DNA of 64,000 bases from Cohnella xylanilytica (GCF_014212175.1 NZ_JACJVR010000002.1:1-64000); one strand, 5' to 3'. Numbered from the stretch's first letter, positions 8,316 through 17,065 are shown. Made by a program: numbers and translations. The notes: generated from the letters alone by a model not told the origin.

Positions 8316-9742
8316 AGCGGAAGAAGATGACGTCCATCCTGTCTTACTGGACGCGCCGATATATTCTGATTCTCGTTGTCGGGATGACGCTCATCACCCT
8401 GTTCGCCGTGTACTGGATTCGCGAGACGGCCTCCGACAACCGGCAGAAGACGGCCGGGCTGCTCGGACAGGAGATCGCCGACCGGGTGGAAGTGGGGCAG
8501 GACGGGAAGCTGAGCGTCCCCTACACGATGAACAAGCTGCTGGACAGCCGAATGGGCTACTTCAACTTCAAAGGGGAATTCTGTCTGATCATCACCGATA
8601 AAGACGGAGACTTGGTCTTTTCTAGACCCCCTATCAAGGAAGAGCAACTGCATCAATGGCTGACCAAGGATCTGAAGTCCAGGGACCCGGCGAAGAAGGT
8701 TATCGGCATCCCGATCGGGGACGAAGGCGGGCGGACGTACGGCCAGGTATCGCTGCTCCTGTCCAAGAGGTCGCTGGCCGCCAGCCCCAACGAGTTGGCT
8801 CTCGCCTGCGTCCTGCTGGTCGCCCTGATCCTGTGCGGCTGGCTCACGATCTACCTGCTGTCGCGGAAGCTGTCGCTGCCGATTCGCCGCGTCGCCGAGA
8901 GCGCGCGCCGCATCCGCGAAGGCCATTACGACGTGAATCTGGAAGTGGACACGAAGGAGAGGGAGATCGACGAGCTCGTCGTGTCGTTCAAGGACATGGC
9001 CAGCCGGCTGAAGCAGCTCGAGGAATGGCGGGCGCTGTCTCTGGCCGGCGTGACGCACGAGCTGAAGACGCCCGTCACCTCGATCAAGGGACTCGTCATG
9101 GCGGTGCGCGACGACGTCGTGGGGCCGGAGGAGGCGAAGGAGTTCCTCGACATTGCCCTGCGGGAATCGGGACGGCTCGAACGCATGGTTGCCGATCTGC
9201 TGGACTACAACGCCTTGTCCGCCGGCAGCGTCGAGGTGCGCCGGGACCGGCTCGACCTGGGAGCGCTCGTGTCCGAGATCGCCTACCAGTGGGAGCTGAC
9301 GTCGAAGAACGAGGGAGCCGTTCTCTCCGTGTCGACGGACTTCCCCGAAGCCCCCGTCCAGGCGGCCGGAGACGCGCTCCGCATCCAGCAGATCGTCGTC
9401 AATCTGCTGAACAACGCGCTTCAGGCGGCCGATCCGGGCCGCCCGACGGTTATCGCGATTCGGCTGCGCGCGAAGGAGAACCGCGCCTCGATCGAGATCG
9501 CGGATAACGGAACCGGCATCGCCGCGGAGGATCGGCCTCACATCTTCGAGCGGTTCTACCGGGGAGAGAGCAAGAAGCTGCGAACGCGCGGCCTCGGCCT
9601 CGGCTTGACGTACAGCCAGCTGCTTGCGAGGGCGCAAGGCGGAGAGCTGAGGCTGCTGGAGAGCTCGCCGGAAGGCTCGGCGTTCGAGCTGGAGCTGCCC
9701 GCCGCCCCGCCCGCGGAACGATCGGAGCGGACTTCCGCCTAA
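8312..9742 (+). CDS. sensor histidine kinase, partner of the upstream response regulator
   Basis: A 476-aa membrane kinase. TM1 spans about 13-32, an extracytoplasmic sensor loop about 33-155, and TM2 about 157-178; HAMP and a coiled linker come next. HisKA carries phospho-acceptor His249 (GVTHELKTPVTS). HATPase_c has N-box NLLNNALQA, G1 IADNGTGIA, F-box IFERFYRGESKK and G2 RGLGLGLTYS. All catalytic boxes are intact. The start ATG overlaps the regulator stop and is preceded by GGAG; a second ATG five codons later is also possible. The stimulus is unknown. Promoter-proximal neighbours (YceI protein, multicopper oxidase) hint at envelope or redox sensing, but this is inference. Confidence 0.95.
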   Translation: MKRKKMTSILSYWTRRYILILVVGMTLITLFAVYWIRETASDNRQKTAGLLGQEIADRVEVGQDGKLSVPYTMNKLLDSRMGYFNFKGEFCLIITDKDGDLVFSRPPIKEEQLHQWLTKDLKSRDPAKKVIGIPIGDEGGRTYGQVSLLLSKRSLAASPNELALACVLLVALILCGWLTIYLLSRKLSLPIRRVAESARRIREGHYDVNLEVDTKEREIDELVVSFKDMASRLKQLEEWRALSLAGVTHELKTPVTSIKGLVMAVRDDVVGPEEAKEFLDIALRESGRLERMVADLLDYNALSAGSVEVRRDRLDLGALVSEIAYQWELTSKNEGAVLSVSTDFPEAPVQAAGDALRIQQIVVNLLNNALQAADPGRPTVIAIRLRAKENRASIEIADNGTGIAAEDRPHIFERFYRGESKKLRTRGLGLGLTYSQLLARAQGGELRLLESSPEGSAFELELPAAPPAERSERTSA

Positions 9743-9759
9743 CGTTCGCGGCAAGAAGC

Positions 9760-10323
9760 TTATTCCGGATCGGAGCGGCCTCTCGCAGTGCGGAAGACGA
9801 GCGAATGGAACGAGGTGATATGCCGGAACAGCTCCCGGCCGTCCGCGGGGAGCGGCTTCTTCGGATCGAACGTCAAGTACAGGGCGCGGTACGGCTCCGG
9901 CACCCAGATGTATTGGTGCACGTAAGGCGTCGCGGTGAAGCCGCAGCCCTCCCAGAACCGGATCCGCTTCTCGTTCTCCGGCTCCGGCCCGGCTTCGGCT
10001 TCGAGAATGAGCCCGTCCAGCCCCATCGTGCGGGCCTCCCCCTCGATCTCCCGAACGAGCCTCGTTCCCCGGCCGCGTCCCCGCTCCTCCGCGCGAACCG
10101 CTATGTAGTCGATCAATAGCGCGTTCGCCTTGGGGAGCTTCCCGGTCAGCGCCATCGCGACGACTTCCCCGTCCTCCAGCTCTACATGAAGATAGCCGAC
10201 TCCCTTGGCGAACGTATTCTCCAGGACTCGCAGCGGCTTCCCGTTCGGGAACGCCTCCCGGTACAGGACCAGCGCCGCGGGCCAATACCGGTCGTCCAAC
10301 CGGTCCAACGTAATGAATTCCAT
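9760..10323 (-). CDS. GNAT-family N-acetyltransferase
   Basis: A 187-aa protein with one GNAT fold. The acetyl-CoA-binding motif A is IDYIAVRAEERGRGRGTRLV (about 70-90, matching the V-x-x-x-x-R/Q-G-x-G/A pattern), and motif B lies in KRIRFWEGCGFTA. The family transfers acetyl from acetyl-CoA to an amine; the acceptor cannot be predicted. GGGAGGAG precedes the ATG at about 8 nt. It ends 18 bp from the histidine kinase stop (convergent) and follows the pot operon on the same strand, separated by a hairpin. Confidence 0.88.
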   Translation of the reverse strand: MEFITLDRLDDRYWPAALVLYREAFPNGKPLRVLENTFAKGVGYLHVELEDGEVVAMALTGKLPKANALLIDYIAVRAEERGRGRGTRLVREIEGEARTMGLDGLILEAEAGPEPENEKRIRFWEGCGFTATPYVHQYIWVPEPYRALYLTFDPKKPLPADGRELFRHITSFHSLVFRTARGRSDPE

Positions 10324-10356
10324 CGCGCGAAGCTCCTCCCTTGGTCGCGAATGACA

Positions 10357-10389
10357 GAACCGCGCCCTCTCTCGTAGAGTGCGCGGTTC
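10357..10389 (-). terminator. hairpin downstream of potABCD
   Basis: GAACCGCGC (10357-10365) / GCGCGGTTC (10381-10389), a perfect 9-bp stem directly after the potD stop. There is no U tract on the minus side, so termination efficiency is uncertain and some read-through into the acetyltransferase gene is possible. Confidence 0.5.
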
Positions 10390-10397
10390 CTCCTTGT

Positions 10398-11471
10398 TTA
10401 TTTGCTGTGCATCTTGAACTCGAGGAACAGCTCGTTGTAATGCGCGAGCATCTTTTTCCCCAGGTTGTCGTACACCTCCAGCTTCTCGGTCAGCTCCGCC
10501 GGCGGGTAAAACCTCTCGTCCCCCGAGATATCCTCCGGCAGCAGCTTCAACGCTTCGCGGTTCGGCGTCGAGTAGCCGACGTACTCCGCGTTCTTGGCCG
10601 CGTTCTCCGGATCGAGCATGAAGTTGATGAACTGATGCGCCGCCTTCAGGTTCTTGGCCGTCTTCGGGACGACCATGTTGTCGAACCACAGGTTCGACCC
10701 TTCCTTCGGCACGACGTAGTCCAGCTTCTCGTTCTCGCTCAGAATCTCCGAAGCGTCGCCCGACCAGACGAGGCCGACCGCCGCTTCTTCGTTCGCGAGC
10801 AGCATCTTGATCTCGTCCCCGACGAGCGCCTTGACGTTCGGCGTCAGCTTGTTCAGCTTTTTCAAAGCCTCCTGCAGATGCTCCTCGTTCGTATCGTTCA
10901 GCGAATAGCCGAGGCTGTTCAGCCCCATGCCGACGACTTCGCGGGCGCCGTCCACGAGCAGGATCTGGTTGCGCAGATCGGGCGACCACAGGTCCTCCCA
11001 GCTCTCGAACGTCTTGCCGTTCACGAGCTCGGGGTTGAACACGACGCCGACCGTTCCCCAGAAGTAAGGAACGGAGTAGACGTTGCCCGGATCGAACGAC
11101 AGGTCCATGAAGTGGGGATCGATGTTCTTCAGGTTCGGAATCTGCTCCTTGTCGATGGGGAGGAGCAGGTTTTCTTCTCTCATTTTGCTAATGGCATAAT
11201 CGGACGGAACGGCGACGTCGAACGTCGTGCCGCCTTGGGCGACCTTCGTCAGCATCGCTTCGTTGGAATCGAACGTCTGGTAGATGACCTTGACGCCCGT
11301 CTCCTTCTCGAACTTCCCGATCAGGTCGGGGTCGATGTAGTCGCCCCAGTTGTACACGGTCAGCGTGTTGCCGCCGGAATACCCCTGCTCCGAGTTCAGG
11401 TACGAGGTCAAGTACATAAGCGCGAAGCCCGCGATCAGCACCGACGCGAACAGGCGAACGATCTGCTTCAT
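10398..11471 (-). CDS. potD: spermidine/putrescine ABC transporter substrate-binding protein
   Basis: A 357-aa extracytoplasmic polyamine-binding protein of the PotD/PotF family. Its core begins LTVYNWGDYIDPDLIGKFEK, followed by GVKVIYQTFDSNEAML, FDVAVPSDYAISKM and VPYFWGTVGVVFN, all family signatures. An N-terminal hydrophobic segment (about 5-24) is present, but unlike Bacillus PotD there is no lipobox Cys. The protein may be held by an uncleaved signal anchor. It is the last gene of potABCD and overlaps potC by 4 nt. Choice between spermidine and putrescine is not resolved. Confidence 0.93.
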   Translation of the reverse strand: MKQIVRLFASVLIAGFALMYLTSYLNSEQGYSGGNTLTVYNWGDYIDPDLIGKFEKETGVKVIYQTFDSNEAMLTKVAQGGTTFDVAVPSDYAISKMREENLLLPIDKEQIPNLKNIDPHFMDLSFDPGNVYSVPYFWGTVGVVFNPELVNGKTFESWEDLWSPDLRNQILLVDGAREVVGMGLNSLGYSLNDTNEEHLQEALKKLNKLTPNVKALVGDEIKMLLANEEAAVGLVWSGDASEILSENEKLDYVVPKEGSNLWFDNMVVPKTAKNLKAAHQFINFMLDPENAAKNAEYVGYSTPNREALKLLPEDISGDERFYPPAELTEKLEVYDNLGKKMLAHYNELFLEFKMHSK

Positions 11472-12289
11472 GGCCGGGCCCCCGCTTCCGTGATCTTGCC
11501 GCTTCGGCGATTGATCAGGTAATAGCCGATGACGAGCAGGATGGTGAACAGAAACAGCAGCGTCGACAGCGCGTTAATGGACAGCGACACCCCTTGGCGC
11601 GCCCGCGAGTAGATCTCGACGGACAGCGTGGAGAAGCCGTTGCCGGTCACGAAGAACGTGACGGCGAAGTCGTCCAGCGAATAGGTCAGCGCCATGAAGA
11701 AGCCCGCGAAGATGCCCGGCTTGATGAACGGCAGCACGACCTTGGACAGCACCTGCCAGCCGCTCGCCCCCAGGTCCCGCGCGGCGTCGATCAAGGTCGC
11801 GTTCATCTCCTGCAGCTTCGGCAGCACCATGAGGACGACGATCGGCACGCTGAACGCGATATGCGACACGAGCACGGAGCCGAAGCCGAGCTTCAGCCCG
11901 ATCATCGTGAACAGGATGAGGAACGAAGCGCCGATGACGACGTCCGGGTTGACGATAAGCACGTTGTTGAGGGACAGCAGCGCGTTCTTCGCCTGCAGCC
12001 TGCGAACCTTGTGAATGGCCAGCGCGCCGACGACGCCGAGCGCCGTCGAGATCGCCGAAGAGAACAGCGCGATGACGAACGTGTTCAGCACGATAATGAG
12101 CAGCCGCGTGTCGGAGAACACTTCCCCGTACCATTCGAGCGTGAACCCGTCATAACCGTGCATCGTTCCCCCGGCGTTGAACGAGTAATACACGAGATAC
12201 AGAATGGGGGCGTACAGAATGACGAACACCGCGATCAGATACAGGTTCGCCCACGACCATCCGCCCCGGCCCTTGGCCCGTGCGTTCAT
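11468..12289 (-). CDS. potC: spermidine/putrescine ABC transporter permease
   Basis: A 273-aa inner membrane permease with six predicted helices and the EAA-type cytoplasmic loop [26 protein letters not shown], which docks on PotA. The N-terminus ([13 protein letters not shown]) leads straight into TM1. The start overlaps the potB stop by 4 nt and the stop overlaps the potD start by 4 nt, indicating tight translational coupling. The open frame continues upstream of the chosen ATG, but only as antisense-like sequence inside potB. Confidence 0.94.
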   Translation of the reverse strand: MNARAKGRGGWSWANLYLIAVFVILYAPILYLVYYSFNAGGTMHGYDGFTLEWYGEVFSDTRLLIIVLNTFVIALFSSAISTALGVVGALAIHKVRRLQAKNALLSLNNVLIVNPDVVIGASFLILFTMIGLKLGFGSVLVSHIAFSVPIVVLMVLPKLQEMNATLIDAARDLGASGWQVLSKVVLPFIKPGIFAGFFMALTYSLDDFAVTFFVTGNGFSTLSVEIYSRARQGVSLSINALSTLLFLFTILLVIGYYLINRRSGKITEAGARP

Positions 12290-13092
12290 CCTCTCGCCCC
12301 CCTTCTGCGGCGTCCGGTGACGGCCATGATGACCGCCATCACGATGACGAGGAACACGGCGATCGTCGCGCCCATGCCCCAATCCTGCGTCACCAGGAAG
12401 TGCTGCTCGATCGCGGTGCCGAGCGTGATGACCCGGTTGCCGGCGATCAGCCGCGTAATCATAAAGAGCGACAGCGCCGGGATGAAGACGGCCTGGCAGC
12501 CGGACTTCACCCCGTCGATCGTCAGCGGGAACACGACGCGGCGGAACGTCGTCCACGGGGACGCGCCGAGGTCGCGGGCCGCCTGGATGAGCGTCGGGTT
12601 CAGCTCCTCGAGCGAGTTGAAGATCGGCAGCAGCATAAACGGTATGAAAATATACACCGACACGAACACGAAGCTGAAGTCGGTGAACAGAATTTGCTGC
12701 CGGCCGAGGCCGACCGATTCGAGGAACGCGTTCGCGAAGCCGTACGTGCCGAACAGGCCGATGAACGCGTACGCCTTGAGCAGCAGGTTGACCCAGCTCG
12801 GCAGAATGATAAGGAGCAGCCACAGCTGCTTATGCTTCGCCTTCGTCAGCAGATACGCCGTCGGATACGCGACGAGCAGCGAGAACAGCGTGATGAGCAG
12901 CGCGTACCAGAACGAGCTGAGCGTCATGCGCATGTATACCGGCGTGAAGAAATGCGCGTAGTTCGACAGCGACCAGTTCCCCTCGATGTCCCGGAACGAA
13001 TAATAGACGATCAGGACGATCGGAGCGACGACGAACAGCGCGATCCAGGCGGCGTACGGAATCAGATAGAGGTTGCGGGAATTAGTCTTCAT
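12286..13092 (-). CDS. potB: spermidine/putrescine ABC transporter permease
   Basis: A 268-aa permease with six helices and the EAA loop [20 protein letters not shown]. The N-terminal helix [20 protein letters not shown] and the FSLRDIEGNW-like segment after it are typical of PotB. It overlaps potA by 11 nt and potC by 4 nt. With PotC it forms the membrane channel of the polyamine importer. Confidence 0.94.
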   Translation of the reverse strand: MKTNSRNLYLIPYAAWIALFVVAPIVLIVYYSFRDIEGNWSLSNYAHFFTPVYMRMTLSSFWYALLITLFSLLVAYPTAYLLTKAKHKQLWLLLIILPSWVNLLLKAYAFIGLFGTYGFANAFLESVGLGRQQILFTDFSFVFVSVYIFIPFMLLPIFNSLEELNPTLIQAARDLGASPWTTFRRVVFPLTIDGVKSGCQAVFIPALSLFMITRLIAGNRVITLGTAIEQHFLVTQDWGMGATIAVFLVIVMAVIMAVTGRRRRGARG

Positions 13093-14188
13093 CGCCCACC
13101 TCGGTGAATTCCTCGATCCGCTTGTCGAAGTCCTCCTCGGACTCGCCGAAGCGCATAATGTGGATTGCCTCCGGCTCGAAGTCGAGGCCGATCTCGTCGC
13201 CTACCTTCGCCTTCCGCGTGGAGTGGACGAGCCAGCGGTTGCCGTCTTCGTCGCTGCCGACGATCTCGTAGTGGACGCCGCGGAACAGGAGCGAGTCGAC
13301 GCGAATCTTCAGCTTGCCCTCTCCCGGAGCGGTAATCTCCAGATCCTCCGGCCGGATGACGATCTCCACGTTCTCGCCCGGGTGGAAGCCTCCGTCCACG
13401 CACTCGAATTCGCGCCCCGCGAACTCGACGAGGTAGTCGCGGACCATGACGGCGGGCAGTATGTTCGATTCCCCGATGAAGTCGGCCACGAACCGGTTGA
13501 TCGGCTCGTCGTAGATGTCCGTCGGCGTTCCGCTCTGCTCGATGCGGCCCTGGTTCAGGACGAAGATCTCGTCGGACATCGCCAGCGCCTCTTCCTGATC
13601 GTGGGTGACGAAAATAAACGTAATGCCGAGGCGTCGCTGAAGCTCGCGCAGCTCGACCTGCATCTCCGTGCGCAGCTTCAGGTCCAGCGCGGAGAGGGGC
13701 TCGTCCAGCAGCAGCACCTCCGGCTCGTTGACGATCGCCCGGGCGATGGCGACGCGCTGCCGCTGACCGCCCGACATCTCGCGGATCTCCCGGTTCTCGT
13801 AGCCGGTCAGGTTGACGAACCGGAGCGCCTCCTTCACCTTCGCGTCGATGGCCGCCTGCTTCATCTTCTTGATGCGCAGGCCGAACGCCACGTTCTCGTA
13901 CACGTTCAGATGGGGGAAGAGGGCATAGTCCTGGAACACGGTGTTGACCTGCCGCTTGTTCGCCGGCACGTCGTTGATTCTTCGGCCGCTGAGATAGATG
14001 TCTCCTTGCGTCGGCTGGATGAAGCCCGCGATCAGCCTCAGGATGGTCGTCTTGCCGCAGCCCGAGGGACCGAGCAGCGTGTAGAACTTGCCGTGCTCGA
14101 TCTCGAAGCTGACGTCGCTTAGAACGGCGTCGTCTCCGTCGTACTGCAGCGTTACCTTGTCGAAGCGGATAATGGTCGAATCCGTCAT
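13082..14188 (-). CDS. potA: spermidine/putrescine ABC transporter ATP-binding protein
   Basis: A 368-aa ATPase with Walker [10 protein letters not shown], signature [13 protein letters not shown], Walker [13 protein letters not shown] and switch His in [12 protein letters not shown]-terminal TOBE/OB regulatory domain covers about 245-365. Start choice: ATG at 14188 has GGAGG at 5-nt spacing and begins the first strand ([12 protein letters not shown]); the open frame upstream is not family-like. It is the first gene of the potABCD operon, with a sigma-A promoter 120 nt upstream. Confidence 0.95.
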   Translation of the reverse strand: MTDSTIIRFDKVTLQYDGDDAVLSDVSFEIEHGKFYTLLGPSGCGKTTILRLIAGFIQPTQGDIYLSGRRINDVPANKRQVNTVFQDYALFPHLNVYENVAFGLRIKKMKQAAIDAKVKEALRFVNLTGYENREIREMSGGQRQRVAIARAIVNEPEVLLLDEPLSALDLKLRTEMQVELRELQRRLGITFIFVTHDQEEALAMSDEIFVLNQGRIEQSGTPTDIYDEPINRFVADFIGESNILPAVMVRDYLVEFAGREFECVDGGFHPGENVEIVIRPEDLEITAPGEGKLKIRVDSLLFRGVHYEIVGSDEDGNRWLVHSTRKAKVGDEIGLDFEPEAIHIMRFGESEEDFDKRIEEFTEVGDED

Positions 14189-14310
14189 CTTGGCCTCCAT
14201 TCCCGTCGGAATTCGCGCCTGGCTTCCGCCGGCCGCTTGAACCCCGCCGCATCCTTCTCTATCGTCGGACGATCCCTTTGTCACGGTCTCAAAACGTAGA
14301 AGTCGGTTTT

Positions 14311-14339
14311 AGTTTAAACAGGGCATCGCCTTTTTTCAA
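14311..14339 (-). promoter_or_regulatory. sigma-A promoter of potABCD
   Basis: On the minus strand, -35 TTGAAA (14334-14339), 17-bp spacer, -10 TAAACT (14311-14316), 123 bp before the potA start. Both hexamers are close to consensus. Confidence 0.6.
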
Positions 14340-14416
14340 CAATAGAATAGGAAATTGGCCTCACCCGGTCGCATGATAACGCTTCACGAGGAGATTCGCA
14401 AGGAAGACGGCCAAAA

Positions 14417-14447
14417 ATCCCCTCACCCGCGGGCGGGAAGGGGATTC
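14417..14447 (-). terminator. terminator of the mazF transcript
   Basis: AATCCCCT (14417-14424) / AGGGGATT (14440-14447) with an inner CCGC/GCGG pairing, 22 nt past the mazF stop. On the minus strand it is followed by TTTTTGG. Confidence 0.7.
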
Positions 14448-14468
14448 GGATGAGGTCGGAAAGCGGGG

Positions 14469-14804
14469 TTAGGCAAGAATGGAGCGAACATTACGGAGAA
14501 TACTCGCCATTGTATCGGAATCGAACGGCAGGCTGCCCGCAATCTTAATCTTCCTAGTCCTGACATCCAAACTCTTAAACTGATCGGTCAGTACGACGCC
14601 CGTAAAAGGCAGCCCCTCCGGCAAGGCTACTTCGAAGGCGTAATCCTTCGCTTGATTCATAATCGGACACACGACCGCAAATCCCGTCAATTCGTTAAAA
14701 TTCGCTTCGGACAGGACAATGGCGGGCCGACGGCCGGCTTGCTCCCGTCCAGCTTGCGGGTCGAAATCCAGCCAGATGAGATCGCCGCGAGAGGGTACGC
14801 TCAA
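14469..14804 (-). CDS. mazF: MazF/PemK-family endoribonuclease toxin
   Basis: A 111-aa protein of the PemK/MazF family, sequence-specific mRNA interferases. Visible features are the N-terminal GDLIWLDFDPQAGREQAGRRP, with the conserved G-x-Q-x-G-x-R-P-A-I-V-like segment and catalytic-site Arg. Further on are VVCPIMNQAKDYAFEV and VVLTDQFKSLDVRTRKI, the T-D-Q-x-x-x-x-D-x-x-x-R motif. Length and motifs are those of an intact toxin. The start is TTG at 14804, because the frame is closed by TGA just upstream; AAGGAG lies 10 nt before it. The start overlaps the stop of a 44-codon frame encoding only the C-terminal tail of a MazE antitoxin. No full antitoxin is present nearby on this strand. Confidence 0.93.
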   Translation of the reverse strand: MSVPSRGDLIWLDFDPQAGREQAGRRPAIVLSEANFNELTGFAVVCPIMNQAKDYAFEVALPEGLPFTGVVLTDQFKSLDVRTRKIKIAGSLPFDSDTMASILRNVRSILA

Positions 14805-14935
14805 ATGAGTTCATCTCCTTCGATACCCACATCGACCTCCTCATGTCTCGGCGAGTCCGGCTCGATTCTCGAGAGAAGCTTCCGCAAGTGCGCCCGCAGC
14901 TCTTCATTCGAATCCGAAGGACTACGTTGGACGCT
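14801..14935 (-). pseudogene. mazE: mazE antitoxin remnant (C-terminal toxin-binding tail only)
   Basis: This frame is open for 44 codons and overlaps the mazF TTG by 4 nt (TTGA), the normal mazE-mazF junction. It encodes NEELRAHLRKLLSRIEPDS followed by PRHEEVDVGIEGDELI. That resembles the acidic tail of MazE proteins, where a helix plus an ITPENRHEEVDxG-type segment wraps around MazF. The AbrB-like DNA-binding domain (~45 residues) that should precede it is absent: an in-frame TGA stands at 14936-14938 and the sequence upstream belongs to the lipoprotein gene. There is no ATG; only TTG (codon 17) and GTG (codon 37) could start a shorter peptide. It may be dead, or it may make a minimal neutralising peptide. 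Assignment rests on my recognition of the tail motif. Confidence 0.6.
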
Positions 14936-15527
14936 TCATCCACGCCCGGCCGAAGTTGGCGATCTCCGGCGAGACCCGGAACGCTCCCGCCTGATCGAGC
15001 TCCGGGAATTCGACGGACTCTCGGTTGGTCACGTTCAGGAGATACGAGCCGTCCTTATCCGTCAGTCTAAGAGAGAACGGATCGATGTCGCTCTGCGGAC
15101 CGTTCGTGTAGTCGGCGGTTCCTTGGATCTGAAGCAAGGGGCCGACGATCGACAGAAGAAGCGGATCCGTCAGCTTGACCGACTCTCCGTCCGCGATAAT
15201 CTCGATGGAGGTCCATTCGCGCGTCTCGCCGAAGGGAGCGATCTTCGGATACTCCTTCTTCCAAGCGTCCAGACCGTACTCTTGTGCGCGTTCGATTCGT
15301 TCATATCGCTCGACGGATTCGCGCAGCGTTCGGTTCTCCTCCTGCAGCTCCTTGAGCAGCTGGACCATCTCTTCCTTGGCGGCCGCGGAAGGAGACGCGG
15401 CCGTGACGGAGGCCTCTGCCGATTCGGCCTCGCCCGCTCGTTCCCCTCCGCCTCCTCCGTCGCACCCCGTCAACGCGATCCACAGAACCGCCGAGCAGCC
15501 TAACGCGAGCCAGCTCCCTTTTCTCAC
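14922..15527 (-). CDS. putative lipoprotein of unknown function
   Basis: A 201-aa protein with a lipoprotein signal (hydrophobic 6-21, lipobox ALTGC, Cys about 22) and a Gly/Ala/Ser-rich linker. A short coiled-coil-like helix follows (about 52-80, EMVQLLKELQEENRTLRES), then a C-terminal domain without a family I recognise. The start is GTG with a weak AGGG upstream. Its C-terminal end (RAWMKRPT) overlaps the beginning of the mazE remnant by 14 nt. If the antitoxin was truncated by a deletion, the junction may lie here and the last residues may not be native. Confidence 0.7.
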   Translation of the reverse strand: MRKGSWLALGCSAVLWIALTGCDGGGGGERAGEAESAEASVTAASPSAAAKEEMVQLLKELQEENRTLRESVERYERIERAQEYGLDAWKKEYPKIAPFGETREWTSIEIIADGESVKLTDPLLLSIVGPLLQIQGTADYTNGPQSDIDPFSLRLTDKDGSYLLNVTNRESVEFPELDQAGAFRVSPEIANFGRAWMKRPT

Positions 15528-15998
15528 CGGACATCGCCCTTATATTGGTTATTTGCCGTATGATGCCAAATTCTTCTATTATGAAGAGACGTAAGAGATT
15601 ATCCTCTGGTTTAAATCTATTTCTGCCCCTTCCGCAAACCGCGGTCCTCGCTTGGCACCAGCCATCCTTCTAACGGACGCCACAGACGTTATCTCGCCAA
15701 AAACAGCCATTTGCGACACGCAACGGACACCACGGCCCTTAATGTCTCGACAGACGTCCGGAATAAGCGTTTTCTCCGAAAATAAGCGCATCTATGTCCG
15801 TTAAATCTCAAAAAAGGCGAATTCGGCTTCCATAATGGCCGTGGTGTCCGTTACGCTTTCCCGTTATGGATAATGCCTGTCGATACTCTTCTCTTGATTC
15901 GAAGGACTCGCGTCTCTTGGTGCAGGCGCACAAAAGACCGCCGAGAAGCTCTCGGCAGCCTATTCGCTTCTTCGCCTGGCAACAGGCTCGGCCCAAGC
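15528..15998. repeat. non-coding interval with long inverted repeat of an AACGGACA-type element
   Basis: No convincing gene lies in this 470-bp stretch. It holds a perfect 16-bp inverted repeat, AACGGACACCACGGCC at 15723-15738 and GGCCGTGGTGTCCGTT at 15838-15853. Two further copies of its core are AACGGACG at 15673-15680 and TGTCCGTT at 15796-15803. The arms are about 100 bp apart, too far for a simple terminator. This looks like a dispersed intergenic repeat or a MITE-like fragment; no target-site duplication is evident. Confidence 0.5.
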
Positions 15999-16736
15999 TT
16001 AGACCGCGCTGGCGGTCGGTCTGACGATGATCTCGTTCACGTCCACTTCCGGCGGCTGCTCGATGGCGAACAGAATCGCTTGCGCGATCGACGAGGCGGG
16101 GATCGAGATTCTTCTGTATTCCTTCATGAACTGCCTAGCCCCCTCGTCGGTAATGCTGTCGGCCAGCTCCGACTCCGTGACTCCCGGCGAGACCTGGGTG
16201 ACGCGGATGTCGCTTCCGACCTCCTTGCGCAGCCCGTCCGAGATGGCGCGAACGGCGTACTTGGTCGCGCAGTAGACGGTCGCGGACGGCGTGACCGAGT
16301 AGGCGCCTATGGAAGCGATATTGACGAAGTGGCCATAGCCCTGCTTCTTCATGACGGGCAATCCCGCGGCGATGCCATAGAGCACGCCCCGGACGTTGAC
16401 GTCGATCATCCGGTCCCATTCCTCCACCTTCAGCGACTCCAACGGGGACAGCGGCATGATGCCCGCGTTGTTGAGAAGGACGTCGATCCGGCCGAACCGG
16501 TCGCATGCCGTCCGGACGAACGCCTCCATCTGCTCCCGCTTCGTGACGTCGAGCTTCTGGCAGATCGCCGTTCCTCCGTCCGCGGCGATCTCCGCGGCCA
16601 GCTTCTCCAGCCGGTCCTCGCGCCGCGCCCCCAGCACGACCTGGGCCCCGCGGCTGGCCAGCAGCCGCGCCGCCGCTTCTCCGATCCCGCTGCTCGCTCC
16701 CGTTATCGCCACGACTTTTCCTTGAATGGCAGACAT
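15999..16736 (-). CDS. short-chain dehydrogenase/reductase (SDR) family oxidoreductase
   Basis: A 245-aa classical SDR: cofactor motif TGASSGIG (12-19), structural NNAG (89-92), and catalytic Ser142, Tyr155 and Lys159 (YCATK). Arg38/Arg39 after the second strand (GARRED) suggest NADP(H) preference, by family rule. GGAGGAG lies 8 nt before the ATG. Downstream of the Atu4866-like gene with a 65-bp gap, it is probably co-transcribed with it and controlled by the divergent AraC regulator at 17235. This SDR plus Atu4866-type pairing next to an AraC_N regulator is a common arrangement in bacteria; the substrate is unknown. Confidence 0.92.
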   Translation of the reverse strand: MSAIQGKVVAITGASSGIGEAAARLLASRGAQVVLGARREDRLEKLAAEIAADGGTAICQKLDVTKREQMEAFVRTACDRFGRIDVLLNNAGIMPLSPLESLKVEEWDRMIDVNVRGVLYGIAAGLPVMKKQGYGHFVNIASIGAYSVTPSATVYCATKYAVRAISDGLRKEVGSDIRVTQVSPGVTESELADSITDEGARQFMKEYRRISIPASSIAQAILFAIEQPPEVDVNEIIVRPTASAV

Positions 16737-16801
16737 AACGTTATCTCCTCCTCCAGATATCCGGTTCGGTTCGCTCCGCTCTCCCGAGCGGGGCGAGCTC
16801 C

Positions 16802-17065
16802 CTATTCTTCCCGGTACAAAACCATTCCCGCGTGATATAGAATCCCGTCCCGAAAGTCGCCGTCCGCCGTAAAACCGGTGTCGTCGATATATTCGATGTG
16901 GTCGCCCACCAGGTAGTAACGGCCTTGATAGGCGCTCTTGCGATTGCCGCGAGCTTCGTCGTATCGTCCGTTCGGCAGCAGCTCGTGACGGATATAGCCG
17001 TCCTTGGTCACCCACATTCCGACGTACGGATGCGGCTTGCGATCGTCTTGGCCGGTTGCATTCAT
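16802..17065 (-). CDS. small Atu4866-like domain protein
   Basis: An 87-aa protein with the Atu4866 signature throughout: PYVGMWVTKDGYIRHELLP, GRYDEARGNRKSAYQGRY, IEYIDDTGFTADGDF and LYHAGMVLYRE. These proteins form a small beta-barrel of unknown biochemical role. Start choice: ATG at 17065 has GAGGAG at 8-nt spacing; an in-frame GTG nine bases upstream overlaps that site. It is the first gene of a probable two-gene unit with the SDR and is divergent from the AraC regulator (169 bp between starts). Confidence 0.85.
   Translation of the reverse strand: MNATGQDDRKPHPYVGMWVTKDGYIRHELLPNGRYDEARGNRKSAYQGRYYLVGDHIEYIDDTGFTADGDFRDGILYHAGMVLYREE

Noticed and set aside
14695-14943. An 82-codon frame across the mazF start as a possible antitoxin
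   Set aside because: It reads through mazF in another frame, is Arg/Ser-rich and shows no AbrB or MazE pattern. The neighbouring 44-codon frame carries the MazE tail instead.
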